DNA from: Pseudomonadota bacterium
GTDB lineage: Bacteria > Pseudomonadota > Alphaproteobacteria > Micropepsales > Micropepsaceae
Assembly (NCBI GenBank): GCA_016201105.1
Contig: JACQDN010000035.1
Coordinates: forward strand, 1-54,058
Reading direction: 5' to 3'
DNA length: 54,058 nt
Shown: positions 28,828-38,405 of the stretch, one piece after another
Position numbering within the stretch: the first letter of the stretch is position 1
Layout of the letters: every line of letters begins with the position of its first letter
Translations under genes and position numbers: made by a program
The notes under the pieces: model-generated
The model's input: the letters and a program-made list of their open reading frames with translations, nothing else
Told to the model about the DNA's origin: nothing
The model's database searches: none

Positions 28828-29972
28828 GAACCGGCCTCGACGTAGTGACGCGACAGGCGTTGGGCGAGCGAGGTCAGCACCTCATAATTTGCAGTGCCGG
28901 CGAAAGCGGCAACTTCCTCGAGCGAGATCATGTCGCCCAGAAATTCGACGTCGGCGCCTTCGCTGATGGCGGTCGGCGGAATATTCGTCACATCGAGGGT
29001 AATGAGATCCATCGACACGCGACCCGCAAAAGGGGCGCGCAAGCCAGCGATGGCGCCCTGCCCCCGATTCCCCATGGCGCGCATTAGACCGTCTGCATAT
29101 CCCGCCGCAATCGTGGCCAACGTCGAAGGACGCTCGATGGCGTAGGTGGCTCCGTATCCAACGCTCTGGCCCCTGTCAACGCGGCGCAGCTGGAGGATTT
29201 TCGCGGTCAAGATCGCTGCAACCGCGAAGGGATTGGGCAGCGATGCATGCGGATTTCAACCGTAGAGGCCGATGCCCGCGCGCACCATGTCGAAGGCGTA
29301 ATCCTTGCCCAGCAGCACGCCGCCGGTTGCCGCCAGCGACGCCGGCGAAGCAGGCAGCATGGCCAGGGCTTCGCGAAAGCGCGCGAGCTGCTGCGCATTC
29401 ATTTTCGCGTGCGGATCGTCGGCGCATGCCAGATGGCTCATGGTGAGGATGATTCGCAGATTGGCGAGTTTGGTTTTGGCCGCCGCCGCGAGCGCCGAGA
29501 GCTCATAGCCGGGCAAACCCAAACGATTCATTCCGCTGTCGATATGAAGGACGGCATCGAAAACCGTGCCCGCGTCTTTCGCAGCGGCGCTCCAGGCCGC
29601 GATTTCCGCGAGCGAATTGAGCACCGGTGTCAGGCGATAGGCGATCAGCGCGGGAATCGATTCGCGACGCGCGCCGTCCAGCACGAAGATGCGCGCCTTG
29701 GAGGCAATCGAGCGTAGTGCGATGCCTTCTTCCAGGCGCGCGACAAAGAAGGTGTCGCAACCGGCGCCCATCAGCGCCCGGGCGGCGCGGGCCATGCCGA
29801 GGCCATAAGCGTCCGCCTTGACCACGCCGGCCACCGCGGCGGGCCCGGCCAGCCGCTCAAAGGTGCGATAGTTGGCGCCGATCGCGCCCAGCCGCACGGT
29901 CAGGCGCGCGACATTGGTATCCTTTGGCGGTGCGGCCTGCCCCGCCATGGGCTCGGTCAGGTCTTTGTCCAT
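28824..29972 (-). pseudogene. alr: alanine racemase interrupted by an in-frame TGA
   Basis: PLP enzyme making D-alanine for peptidoglycan. The first 238 codons, from ATG 29972 (AAAGG site before it), hold the PLP lysine Lys52 in VVKADAYGLG. They end at TGA (29,256-29,258) in the context GLYG-stop-NPH, where the family has GLYGGNP or similar. The same frame then continues without any other stop to 28,824 and contains the catalytic-tyrosine segment GYGATY and SMDL. A single GGA-to-TGA change fits exactly. It may be a real mutation, a sequencing error, or read-through; other genes in the window use TGA as a normal stop. The downstream mlaE start overlaps the final stop. Confidence 0.88.
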
Positions 29973-30245
29973 GAGCCTTTGTGCCCTTTCTGGGGGGCAT
30001 TTGGGAGGGGTTCTGGTGCAAAGCAACAGAACCGCGTCCGGCCGGGGGAAACCCCGCGGATTTAACCGGCAATTCCGGCAGTTTGACGGCCTTGGATGCT
30101 CCCCGGGTTAACCCAGATTCCAGGTTTTGGCGGGATGTAGCGGCGGCGCGCTTGCCTGTGCCGATTTGAAACGAGAGCCTTGAGGGTTCGCCCAGAGAAA
30201 AGCTGGGAAGACAACGGCCCGAAGAATCAGCTGGGAGAAGACGCC

Positions 30246-30704
30246 ATGCGCCGAATTGTCATTGTAGCGAGCGTGCTGGCTTCGCTTGGCGTCGCGGCTT
30301 GCGACCAGCAACAGGCGACGGTGCAGAACGCCCAGCCGGTCGCGCAGCTGCCGCCGCCACCGCCGCCGGTCATGCAGCCCCCTCAGCAGTCCGCGCCGAC
30401 CTCGCAAACCCGCCGCCAGCGCGCGTCACGCTCGGACGGTTCCTTCTACGGCGAAGACAACCAGACCTATACGAACTCCGCGCAAGACGAGAACCAGGAC
30501 AATTCCTCCGACCGCTCAACGGTCGAGACGCGCGATCGACGCGTGCGCGCTGTCGGCCATCTGTGGACCGACGGCTTCGGCCGCCAGCATGCTTCCACAT
30601 CAGGCGAAGAACATTTGTATACCGAGCACGCCGCGAACGACACGATCAACGCGAAGGACTACCGCGATCCCTGGTTCGGCTACGACAAGCACTGCAAGAA
30701 ATAG
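30246..30704 (+). CDS. small proline-rich lipoprotein, unknown function
   Basis: A 152-residue secreted lipoprotein. The signal peptide ends in VAAC with Cys19 as the modification site. The mature part begins with a Gln-rich stretch, a run of prolines (residues about 36-48), then a polar Asn/Asp/Ser/Arg region and a C-terminal part ending in YRDPWFGYDKHCKK. I do not recognise a domain. ATG 30246 is chosen because it directly precedes a good signal peptide. It is placed between alr and dnaB on the opposite strand, which may mark a later insertion in that neighbourhood. Confidence 0.75.
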   Translation: MRRIVIVASVLASLGVAACDQQQATVQNAQPVAQLPPPPPPVMQPPQQSAPTSQTRRQRASRSDGSFYGEDNQTYTNSAQDENQDNSSDRSTVETRDRRVRAVGHLWTDGFGRQHASTSGEEHLYTEHAANDTINAKDYRDPWFGYDKHCKK

Positions 30705-30709
30705 AACCC

Positions 30710-30727
30710 ACCCTCCCGAGGGAGGGT
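30710..30727. terminator. probable bidirectional terminator
   Basis: The palindrome ACCCTCCCGAGGGAGGGT occupies the gap between the lipoprotein stop and the convergent dnaB stop. There is no T run on either side, so this rests on position and symmetry. Confidence 0.45.
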
Positions 30728-30729
30728 CG

Positions 30730-32160
30730 TTAGCTCTCCGCCATCAAATTGCTGAACCGTGTGAAGCGGTCGTCGAAGAAAAGTTCGACCTTGTTGGTGG
30801 CGCCGTGGCGGTGTTTTTCCACCAGCACTTCGGCGCGGCGGTGCGCCCTTTCGCATTTTTCCAGCCATTTGGCGTGCTCGACGGAGCCCGGCTCCGGCTC
30901 GCGCGATTTCAAATAATATTCTTCGCGGTAGACGAACATCACCACGTCGGCGTCCTGTTCGATGGAGCCCGATTCACGAAGATCGGAGAGCACGGGCCGC
31001 TTGTCGTCGCGTGCATCGACGCCGCGCGAAAGCTGCGACAGCGCGATGACCGGTACGTCGAGTTCCTTGGCCAGGACCTTGAGGCCTTTACTGATCTCGG
31101 TGATTTCCTGCACCCGGTTTTCGGCGCGCCGCGACGGCGCCACCAGCTGGATATGATCGATGATGACGACGCCGATTTTCTTCTCGCGCTTCATGCGCCG
31201 GGCGCGCGCGGCGATCTGTGCGATGGAGATGCCGCCGGTGTCGTCGATGTAGAGCGGCAGCGTGGTCAATTCCTGCATGGTGAGGACGAATTTTTCCCAC
31301 TCGTTTTCCGAGAACTTGCCGTTGCGGATCTTCCACATGTCGATTTCGGTTTGTTCGGAAAGAATTCGCGCCGAGAGCTGCTGCGCCGCCATTTCCAGCG
31401 AGAAGAAAAGCACCGGAGCGCCGCGCGGAACGTCGACACCCGCTTCCACATCCTGCGAGTAAAAACGCGCGGCGTGGAACGCCATGTTGGTGGCGAGCGA
31501 GGTTTTGCCCATGCCGGGCCGGCCGGCCAGGATGATGAGGTCGGAGGGCTGAAGCCCGCCCAACAGGGAATCGATGTCGGCAAAACCGGAGGCGACGCCG
31601 GAGATTCTGCCGCCGCGGGCCTGGGCCCGCTCTGCGATTTGGGCGGTGCGCCGCAGGCTTTCCGCGAAATCCAGCGGCCCGTCGCCGTAGCGTGCCGAGT
31701 CCGCCACGCGGTAGAGGGCTTTTTCGGCCTCTTCGATCTGGGCCTGGGGGGGCTTTTCGTGGGGGGCTTCATAGGCGGTGTTGACGATGTCTTCGCCGAT
31801 GCGGATGAGCGAACGGCGCACGGCCAGATCGTGCAGGATGTGCGTGTAGTCGCGCACATTCGGCAGGGCGGGTGCGGCCTGCGCGAGGCCGGCGAGATAG
31901 TCGTGGCCGCCCACTTCCTGAAGACCGGGATCGTTCTTCATCGCGGCCTGCAGGGTAAGCGGCGTCAGCACGAAGCCGCCGCGCTCGAACTGCGCCATCA
32001 TCACTTCATAGAGCCGCTGATGCAGGGGATCGTAAAAATGTTCGGTCTGCAGAACCTGCGAGACGCGCTCGATCGCCTGGTTGTCCACCAGGATCGAGCC
32101 GAGCAGCGCCTGCTCGATCTCGATGTCGTAAGGGACGTGGCGGTAGGATTCCTGTTCCAT
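30730..32160 (-). CDS. dnaB: replicative DNA helicase DnaB
   Basis: The hexameric helicase that unwinds the replication fork. The N-terminal domain begins DIEIEQALLGSILVD; the RecA-like domain has Walker A AGRPGMGKTS, a FSLEM segment and the C-terminal IALSQLSRGVD and SDLRESGSIEQDADV motifs. The length of 476 residues is normal and no intein is present. In many alphaproteobacteria it is upstream of alr and radA, as here. Confidence 0.97.
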   Translation of the reverse strand: MEQESYRHVPYDIEIEQALLGSILVDNQAIERVSQVLQTEHFYDPLHQRLYEVMMAQFERGGFVLTPLTLQAAMKNDPGLQEVGGHDYLAGLAQAAPALPNVRDYTHILHDLAVRRSLIRIGEDIVNTAYEAPHEKPPQAQIEEAEKALYRVADSARYGDGPLDFAESLRRTAQIAERAQARGGRISGVASGFADIDSLLGGLQPSDLIILAGRPGMGKTSLATNMAFHAARFYSQDVEAGVDVPRGAPVLFFSLEMAAQQLSARILSEQTEIDMWKIRNGKFSENEWEKFVLTMQELTTLPLYIDDTGGISIAQIAARARRMKREKKIGVVIIDHIQLVAPSRRAENRVQEITEISKGLKVLAKELDVPVIALSQLSRGVDARDDKRPVLSDLRESGSIEQDADVVMFVYREEYYLKSREPEPGSVEHAKWLEKCERAHRRAEVLVEKHRHGATNKVELFFDDRFTRFSNLMAES

Positions 32161-32407
32161 CTTCTTCTTTTTGTGTCGTTGTTCGGCCGTGCCGGGCGCT
32201 TATCGGCTTTTGGCCGTGGGCGAATCAAGCGGCACGAATCACCTGAGGCAAGCCTAATCCTCCGGCGCGCGCACCAAAGCGGTGGATAATCGAAAAGCGA
32301 CAAAAACTGCGATGAAATTCTTGTGTGCAAGCCTTAAGAGGCCGGTCGCAAAGCTCGAAAAACCGCGAGCCTATCCTTGACTCCTGCGGCTGCGCGACAC
32401 AGGCGGC

Positions 32408-33652
32408 CTATGCCGCCCTGTCGGCGCGCGGCATTTCTTCGGTGCCTGCGAAGCGCATGCTGCGTTCCTGCTCGAGCATGTAATCGCGGGTGATCGGCAG
32501 CGCGTCGAGCCGCTTGGTGAGTTGGATTTGAAAGACCGCCTGCCCGTCGCAGCGAAACGCCATTTCGGCGCCCGCCAGATAGAATTCCCACATCCGGCAG
32601 AAGCGTTCGTCGTAGAGCGAAGCGATTTCGCCGCGGTTCGCGGCAAAGCGCTTGCGCCATTCCTTCAGCGTTTCGGCATAGTGCAGCCTCAAGATCTCGA
32701 TGTCGGTGACGATGAGGCCGCTCTTTTCGATCGCAGGCAGCACTTCGCTCAGCGCCGGCACATAGCCGCCAGGGAAAATATATTTGGCGATCCAGGGCGG
32801 AGTTGCGCCTGGCCCATCGCTACGCCCGATGGTGTGGATCAGCGCGACGCCGCCGTCGGCGAGAAGATCGCGCACTTTGTCGAAATAAGCCTGATAGAAA
32901 TCGACGCCAACATGCTCGAACATGCCCACCGACACGATGCGGTCGAACGTGCCCGTTAGTGCGCGATAGTCGGTCAAACCGAACCGGCAGCGATCGGCGA
33001 CCTGGGCGCGCAACGTGCGCTGGCGGGCGACGGCGATCTGTTCGGTGGAAAGCGTGATGCCCAGAACATCGGCCTTTGCGTCACGCGCCAGATCCAGCGC
33101 AAGCCCGCCCCAGCCGCAACCGATGTCCAACACTTTCAGGCCTGGCCGGTCGAGAAAAAGCTTGGCCGCGATGTGGCGTTTCTTGCCGATCTGCGCGTCT
33201 TCGAGCGTCTCGCCTGGCGCCGTGAAGTAAGCGCAGGAATATTGGCGGTCTTTGTCCAGGAAGAGATCATAGAGCTTGGCGGACAGATCGTAGTGATGGG
33301 CCACGTTCTTCATCGCACGCGGCGCGGGATTGTATTGCGCAACGCGCCGCGTGAACCGGCGCAGCGCGCGGCCCATGCGGTAGGCGAGCGAGCCGCTGTT
33401 CGCGTTGAGATTTGCCATCAGCAAGGCCAACACGTCGGCGATATCGCCCTGCTCCACCGTCAAACGGCCGTCCATATAGAGCTCGCCGAAGGCCAGATCG
33501 GGATTGACGGCCAGCCGCATGAGCGCCGCTCTGTCGTGGACCTTGATGGCGACATGGGGTGAACCCGAGCCAAACCGCTCGCCTCTCCCATTCGGCCAAG
33601 TGAAAGTGAAAGAGCCCTGTCTGACGACGCTGCGGAGCAAATGTCTGAACAT
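32408..33652 (-). CDS. cfa: cyclopropane-fatty-acyl-phospholipid synthase
   Basis: Methyltransferase-type enzyme that converts double bonds in membrane phospholipids to cyclopropane rings using SAM. The 414-residue protein has the N-terminal lipid-binding part (about residues 20-110), the preceding AHHYDLSAKLYDLFLDKD-type motif, and SAM motif I VLDIGCGWGGLAL. YSCAYF, a Cfa hallmark, is present near residue 148. The 247-base gap to dnaB holds no gene I can support. Confidence 0.92.
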   Translation of the reverse strand: MFRHLLRSVVRQGSFTFTWPNGRGERFGSGSPHVAIKVHDRAALMRLAVNPDLAFGELYMDGRLTVEQGDIADVLALLMANLNANSGSLAYRMGRALRRFTRRVAQYNPAPRAMKNVAHHYDLSAKLYDLFLDKDRQYSCAYFTAPGETLEDAQIGKKRHIAAKLFLDRPGLKVLDIGCGWGGLALDLARDAKADVLGITLSTEQIAVARQRTLRAQVADRCRFGLTDYRALTGTFDRIVSVGMFEHVGVDFYQAYFDKVRDLLADGGVALIHTIGRSDGPGATPPWIAKYIFPGGYVPALSEVLPAIEKSGLIVTDIEILRLHYAETLKEWRKRFAANRGEIASLYDERFCRMWEFYLAGAEMAFRCDGQAVFQIQLTKRLDALPITRDYMLEQERSMRFAGTEEMPRADRAA

Positions 33653-33817
33653 TCACACCCCTGGATCCAATCTCAATCAGAAAAGCCGGGAGAGGAATGT
33701 TGGTTCCTTGCGCACGATCAAGGACGTCCGCCATTCGCGCGAGATCGGGCCAACGGCCAAGGCGTGAAATCATGGAGGATGCGGATTTATCCCCATGATT
33801 TCATTTGACGATCCGCG

Positions 33818-34180
33818 TCAACGGCGCGCGGAAAACACCTTCTCATAGATTTCCGGCTCGAAGCCGGTTGTCAGCTTGCCACCCACATCGAGCACCGGGC
33901 GCTTGATCATCGAGGGCTGCGCCTGCATCAGCGCAATCGCCTTCTTCTCGGTGACATTCTCTTTGTCCTGGTCCGGCAGCTTGCGGAAGGTGGTGCCGGC
34001 GCGGTTGAGCAGCGCCTCCCAGCCGAGCGCTTTCGCCCAGCCCTCGAGCTTGGCGCGATCGATGCCCGAAGCTTTGTAGTCGTGGAAGGCGTAAGCAATT
34101 TTGCGCCCATCGAGCCAGGCGCGCGCCTTCTTCATCGTGTCGCAATTCTTGATGCCGTAGAGGATGATGGGTTTTGGCAT
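33818..34180 (-). CDS. ArsC/Spx family thioredoxin-fold protein (YffB-like)
   Basis: A 120-residue ArsC-family protein. It opens with YGIKNCDTMKKA, where Cys13 is the redox cysteine, and has KRPVLDVGGKLTTGF near the end. These features match YffB, which is reductase-like but lacks proven arsenate activity, more than true ArsC. It is separated from cfa and from the next gene by short gaps. Confidence 0.88.
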   Translation of the reverse strand: MPKPIILYGIKNCDTMKKARAWLDGRKIAYAFHDYKASGIDRAKLEGWAKALGWEALLNRAGTTFRKLPDQDKENVTEKKAIALMQAQPSMIKRPVLDVGGKLTTGFEPEIYEKVFSARR

Positions 34181-34207
34181 GTCGTTGCACGGCCTCTGAA
34201 GTTGGGA

Positions 34208-35212
34208 TCAATACTCGGGAATCGCGGCGTGCGCGGCTTGTATCGTCTGGCTCTTCAACGACGCGATGATGGCATTCTCCTCGCCGGCCAGCTGCTCGAT
34301 CCTGCGACGATGCGCTTTATAGGTGTCGAGATCATTCTGACCCGAGAACGCAATGGCGTTGCCGCGAACGACCCACCGCGATTTGGCGCGTGCAAGATCG
34401 CTCAGCATAACTTGCATTTCAGAAAACAATGCATCGTCGCATTTCCAGGCGCGCTCGATTGCGGATACTTGTCGCGCATATCCTTCGTCGAAGCCCTTGA
34501 GCACACGCTCTTTGATGTCCTCGTCGATTTGTGCGCTTGCAATTTGTGCGCGATATCGTGCGACGATCGCGCGCACCTCGGCATGTTGCCTGTCCGAGAC
34601 TTCGCGCACGCGATTGAGTTCGGCGCGCGTCTTTACAAGTCCCCTATCGGACGCAAGGCGCGCCGGTTTTAGAAACGCCGGATAGTCAAGCGCCAAAACC
34701 GTGGCGTTCAGATCTTGGCGACTCTTCAGCACGTCCTGCACCATGCGCCTGGAGATGCCTTCGATCGTGCCGGCGTCGCCCTGCGCTTTCACGTGTTGGT
34801 CGATGGTCTTGACACTCGGATCCAAAGATAGCGCGAGAATCTTCTGCACTTCGCTCGTCGCAATCCGGAATTCGGCGTCTTGCGCCTTGCGGTTGGAGAC
34901 GTAGTTTTCGAAGGAGAGCACGCCGACATCCACGATGACGACGGCCGCGAAGAGAATGGCAAAATGGACGCCGGACCAAGCGCGCGCGTGTCTGCGGAGA
35001 AGGACCAGCCCCAAGACGGCCCACGCTACCAGAGACTTGATCAAGGCGCTTCCGACAATGCGGCCGGTGACGTCAGCCCACTGTTCGGGAGAATTCAGCG
35101 GCACGCTTGCTTGAACCAGATCCGGCACACCCAACAATGTCCAGATAACGACGGCGACCACGACCGCGACCACGATCCAGACCTGTCCGCGTTCTTCGCT
35201 ATTTACTTCCAT
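34208..35212 (-). CDS. membrane protein of unknown function with coiled-coil-like cytosolic part
   Basis: I do not recognise a family. The 334-residue protein has three hydrophobic segments: about residues 11-27, 58-73 and 82-101. The remaining 230 residues are charged and helix-rich, with many Arg, Glu and Gln, and probably form a coiled-coil or helical bundle; the only cysteine is in a WKCDDALF segment. The build recalls chemoreceptor-like or phage-associated membrane proteins, but no signature supports that. ATG 35212 is the start. Confidence 0.65.
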   Translation of the reverse strand: MEVNSEERGQVWIVVAVVVAVVIWTLLGVPDLVQASVPLNSPEQWADVTGRIVGSALIKSLVAWAVLGLVLLRRHARAWSGVHFAILFAAVVIVDVGVLSFENYVSNRKAQDAEFRIATSEVQKILALSLDPSVKTIDQHVKAQGDAGTIEGISRRMVQDVLKSRQDLNATVLALDYPAFLKPARLASDRGLVKTRAELNRVREVSDRQHAEVRAIVARYRAQIASAQIDEDIKERVLKGFDEGYARQVSAIERAWKCDDALFSEMQVMLSDLARAKSRWVVRGNAIAFSGQNDLDTYKAHRRRIEQLAGEENAIIASLKSQTIQAAHAAIPEY

Positions 35213-35361
35213 CGATCAAAATCCCCCGCCCCGCCGGAATAAGAACAGCACGGCGAGACCGGCGCAACTCCAGAGAAAACGTCGACAATTCTCCAGCGGG
35301 CGATCCGCACGCGATAGCTGTCTGCGTCTCTCGGGGTTTGGCATCTACGGCATGCAGGTCC

Positions 35362-35964
35362 CTAGTCTTGCAGCCGCCAACGCGCCAGATGAATGTGCGT
35401 GGTCTTGCCCAGCAGACTGTGAACGAGCACGAACTCGCGCACTGTCCATGAAATCGGCACGACGGGAGAAGCGGGCGCACGCAGCCCATCGCGCAGCAAA
35501 GTCACGTGCGGTTTAAATTCGCCTTGCGTGGCGCCGCCCAGCCCCACGCGCTTGAGAGCCTCGCCGAGCGCGGTGTGAAGCGTCCGCCAGGCTGCGGCGT
35601 CCTTGTCTGCGGTCATCACAAAGGGATAAATCCCCGTCCGGTTGCGAAAGCTCTCCGTGCGGTTGAACGTGACGTCGAACGCAGGCGTGGCGACCTGCGC
35701 TGCCGCTTGCCCCGCGAGCGTGACGATATCCGCGGGCAATCCGTTCCAGTCGCCCAAATGAAACAGCGTGACGTGCAGATGTTCGGGCCTGATCTGCACG
35801 CCTTCGAACTTGCGCGCCGCTTTGATGGTTTCAGCCAGCGCATAGATGCGCGCCGCCGTTTCGGCATCGGGAAGGCATGCAAAGAAAATGCGATCCTTCT
35901 GAGAAGCGCCGAATTTCCGGCGAGGTTTCCGACTCACGGTTCTAGTGCACTCCACCTGTCGCAC
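35362..35964 (-). CDS. thpR: RNA 2',3'-cyclic phosphodiesterase (2'-5' RNA ligase family)
   Basis: A 2H phosphoesterase of about 200 residues. The two catalytic H-x-T motifs are HVTLFH and HVTLLR. ThpR opens 2',3'-cyclic phosphates of RNA in vitro. The start is unclear: GTG 35964 gives 200 residues, and GTG 35937 gives 191 with the domain (RIFFACLPD) still complete. It precedes, on the same strand, an unrelated membrane-protein gene. Confidence 0.88.
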   Translation of the reverse strand: MRQVECTRTVSRKPRRKFGASQKDRIFFACLPDAETAARIYALAETIKAARKFEGVQIRPEHLHVTLFHLGDWNGLPADIVTLAGQAAAQVATPAFDVTFNRTESFRNRTGIYPFVMTADKDAAAWRTLHTALGEALKRVGLGGATQGEFKPHVTLLRDGLRAPASPVVPISWTVREFVLVHSLLGKTTHIHLARWRLQD

Positions 35965-35982
35965 GCTGCCGCATCATAAAAT

Positions 35983-36813
35983 CTATTTTCTCTGCGCGCC
36001 CATTTGCTGCGCGTAGCCTGCCGCAACGAGGCTCGCCATGCGGTCGAACAAGGCATCGGGATCGGCGCGGCGCAGGCGCGCGCCGTCGGCTTCGCCGCCT
36101 TCCGCCAGGATGAGTTCGCGTTGTCCGCTGGCGGCCGCCTCCAGGATGCGCGCGGCGGCGACGGCCGGATTCATGCCGGCGTCGATCGCCGCATCGCTGA
36201 CGCCGCGCACCTTCGCGTTGGCGTCGAGCGCATTCTTCGACACGTTGGTTTTGACCGAGCCGGGCGCCACGACGAGGACTTGAAGTCCCAGATGCGCCGT
36301 CTCTGCGCGCACGCTGTCGTGATAGCCGATAAGGCCGTGCTTGGCGGCGCTGTAAGCGCTGCGCAGCGGCGCGCCGAGGATTCCCGCCACGCTCGAAATG
36401 GCGATGAGGTGCCCGCGTCCGGCCTTCACCATCCGCGGCAGCAGCGCCTGAGTGAGCGCGATGGGCGCCAGAAGATCGACGGCGACGATGCGCTGATAAA
36501 CGTCGAACACGGTGTCGACTGCGAGCGAACGCTGGGTGATGCCCGCATTGTTGACGAGCCCGTGGATCGGCCCGCCCTGCGACGCAGCCCAGGTCCAGGC
36601 GCGCTCGACGATGGCAGGAATGGCGGCGTAGTCGGTGGCTTCAAACGGCAGGACAAGACTTGCTGTGCTGCAGCGTCCGGCGACCTCATTGAGCGCGTCG
36701 ACGTTGCGGCCGGAGAGGATCAGTTTCGCTTGCTTCTCGGCGAACGCTTCGGCCAGCGCAGCTCCGATCCCCGACGACGCGCCGGTGATCCACCAGATTT
36801 GTCCTGCGAACAT
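35983..36813 (-). CDS. SDR family oxidoreductase
   Basis: A classical short-chain dehydrogenase of 276 residues. TGASSGIG, the NNAG motif, and the Ser/Tyr-x-x-x-Lys set (SSVAGILG and YSAAKHG) are all present, so it is a NAD(P)-dependent alcohol/ketone oxidoreductase similar to the DltE/FabG-like group. The substrate is unknown. It lies 47 bases downstream of dinB on the same strand and may share its transcript. Confidence 0.88.
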   Translation of the reverse strand: MFAGQIWWITGASSGIGAALAEAFAEKQAKLILSGRNVDALNEVAGRCSTASLVLPFEATDYAAIPAIVERAWTWAASQGGPIHGLVNNAGITQRSLAVDTVFDVYQRIVAVDLLAPIALTQALLPRMVKAGRGHLIAISSVAGILGAPLRSAYSAAKHGLIGYHDSVRAETAHLGLQVLVVAPGSVKTNVSKNALDANAKVRGVSDAAIDAGMNPAVAAARILEAAASGQRELILAEGGEADGARLRRADPDALFDRMASLVAAGYAQQMGAQRK

Positions 36814-36860
36814 GAAGCGCTCCCTGTTGGAGACAGGTTAGCCGTCTCCTGGTTGCTTGA

Positions 36861-38099
36861 TCAAAGCTCTTTCTCGGCAAGGCTTCTAAAGTCGTCGGGA
36901 ACGGAGCGCGCTGCGCCCCGCATCGCCGCATAACCGATCGCCTCCGATCCGAAACGATCGCGGATCTTATCCATGGCGTGATCGGCGCGCGCAAGCCGCA
37001 GGCCCTTTCGCGTTCCAGGACGACGGCCATCGTCGGCCAGGCCGAAAGGCAGTTCCAACTGCAGGAGGGAAGGGCCCAGATGCGAGGCGGAGATCGCCAG
37101 GAGCGAGATCGTCTTTTCCTCGGGGTGATCGCGCAGCACGCCGCGCACCAGATCGACGGCGATTTCGGTCAGGGCCGTGGTCGCCGAAATCGGCGCCGGC
37201 AGCGTGATGGCGCGCGTGACGGACTTCAGATCGGCAAAGCGCACGCGCACGGTCACGGTGCGGCAGGGACGATGCTTGGCGCGAAGGCGCCCGGCGATCC
37301 GTTCGGCGAGATGCTGCAGAACGGGGCGGAATACACGTTCGACGACAGGCTTTCGCCCGAGCGCCGATTGCGCGCCGGCGGAATGCGCACGGGCGCGCGT
37401 TTGGATCTCGCGCGGATCGCGGTTCCAGACGAGCGCCGTCAGCTTTCTGCCGATAGCGCGTCCCAGCACGCGCTCCATCGCTTGCGGAGCGCTCTGCGCC
37501 AACTGTCCGATCGTCTCGATGCCCCTCTCGCCAAGCTTGGCCTTCGTGGCCGGGCCGACACCCCACATCAGTTCGACCGGCAGGCCGTGCAGGAATTCCA
37601 TTTCGACGCTTGGCTCGACGATCACCAATCCGTCCGGCTTGGCGACCTGCGAGGCGATCTTGGCCAAGTGCTTGGTGCGCGCCACGCCGATGGAGATCGG
37701 CAAGCCGAGTTCGGCCCGCACGCGTGCGCGAACCGTCTTGGCGATTTCGGCCGGCGAACCAAAGAGACGCGTTGAGCCGGCGACGTCTGCGAATGCTTCA
37801 TCGATGGAGATCCGCTCTACGTCCGGTGTGTACTCGCTCAAAACAGCGATGGCCGCATCGCCCAGCCGCTGATACTCGCGGAAATGGCCGCCGACGAAGA
37901 TGATCTCGGGGCAGAGTTCGCGCGCACGCCGCCCAGGCATCCCGCTGCGAATACCGAAGGCGCGCGCCTCATAGGAGGCGGCGAGCACAACGCCGCCGCC
38001 GACCGCAATTGGCTTGCCGCGCAACGACGGATCCAGCAGCTGCTCGACCGAGGCGTAGAACGCGTCGAGATCCGCGTGAAGGATGGCGGCGATGTCCAT
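36861..38099 (-). CDS. dinB: DNA polymerase IV
   Basis: Error-prone Y-family polymerase for translesion synthesis, 412 residues. The catalytic acidic residues are in HADLDAFYASVEQ (Asp10) and RISIDEAFADV; the HhH region and little-finger domain follow, and the C-terminus lacks a clear QLPLF-like clamp motif, though LELPFGL is close to one. ATG 38099 is the start: a longer frame begins at a TTG and would run through the LexA box. It is controlled by LexA. Confidence 0.94.
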   Translation of the reverse strand: MDIAAILHADLDAFYASVEQLLDPSLRGKPIAVGGGVVLAASYEARAFGIRSGMPGRRARELCPEIIFVGGHFREYQRLGDAAIAVLSEYTPDVERISIDEAFADVAGSTRLFGSPAEIAKTVRARVRAELGLPISIGVARTKHLAKIASQVAKPDGLVIVEPSVEMEFLHGLPVELMWGVGPATKAKLGERGIETIGQLAQSAPQAMERVLGRAIGRKLTALVWNRDPREIQTRARAHSAGAQSALGRKPVVERVFRPVLQHLAERIAGRLRAKHRPCRTVTVRVRFADLKSVTRAITLPAPISATTALTEIAVDLVRGVLRDHPEEKTISLLAISASHLGPSLLQLELPFGLADDGRRPGTRKGLRLARADHAMDKIRDRFGSEAIGYAAMRGAARSVPDDFRSLAEKEL

Positions 38100-38123
38100 G
38101 GCAGCCGCTCGTGGGCACGACGA

Positions 38124-38138
38124 GAACATAACGTGAAC
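38124..38138. promoter_or_regulatory. LexA (SOS) box of dinB
   Basis: GAAC-N7-GAAC on the plus strand is GTTC-N7-GTTC on the minus strand, the direct-repeat LexA box of Alphaproteobacteria. It lies 25 bases upstream of the dinB ATG. This predicts DNA-damage induction. Confidence 0.85.
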
Positions 38139-38405
38139 ATACAACAAGTGTCAAGCTGTTCAAGAGGTAATCGTGTCAATGCCCGGTATCTGCGACGCCC
38201 CGATTTTCCAACATTTGGGCGCTGCCGTCGTTGGATCGGATTCGGAATTCAAATTTCGAGAAAGATTTTCGCATTTATGAGTCGGCGTCTGCTTTCATCG
38301 AATGTGACGCTGATTACCGGAAGAGTGGAGATCAATTCCCCACGATCCGAAAGCTTGGTCCAATCGAGAACACTGTCGAGCCGGTAGTGGTACAGTTTGA
38401 AATCC
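38139..38405. other. gap without a supported gene
   Basis: Between the LexA box and the terminator-like hairpin I see nothing I can name. A 61-codon open frame at 38,231-38,416 starts at TTG without a visible ribosome binding site and has no family resemblance. The stretch is less GC-rich than its neighbours. Confidence 0.5.

Noticed and set aside
29210..29258. Selenocysteine at the TGA in alr
   Set aside because: Alanine racemases do not use selenocysteine, a glycine codon fits the site, and no convincing stem-loop with the right spacing follows the TGA.
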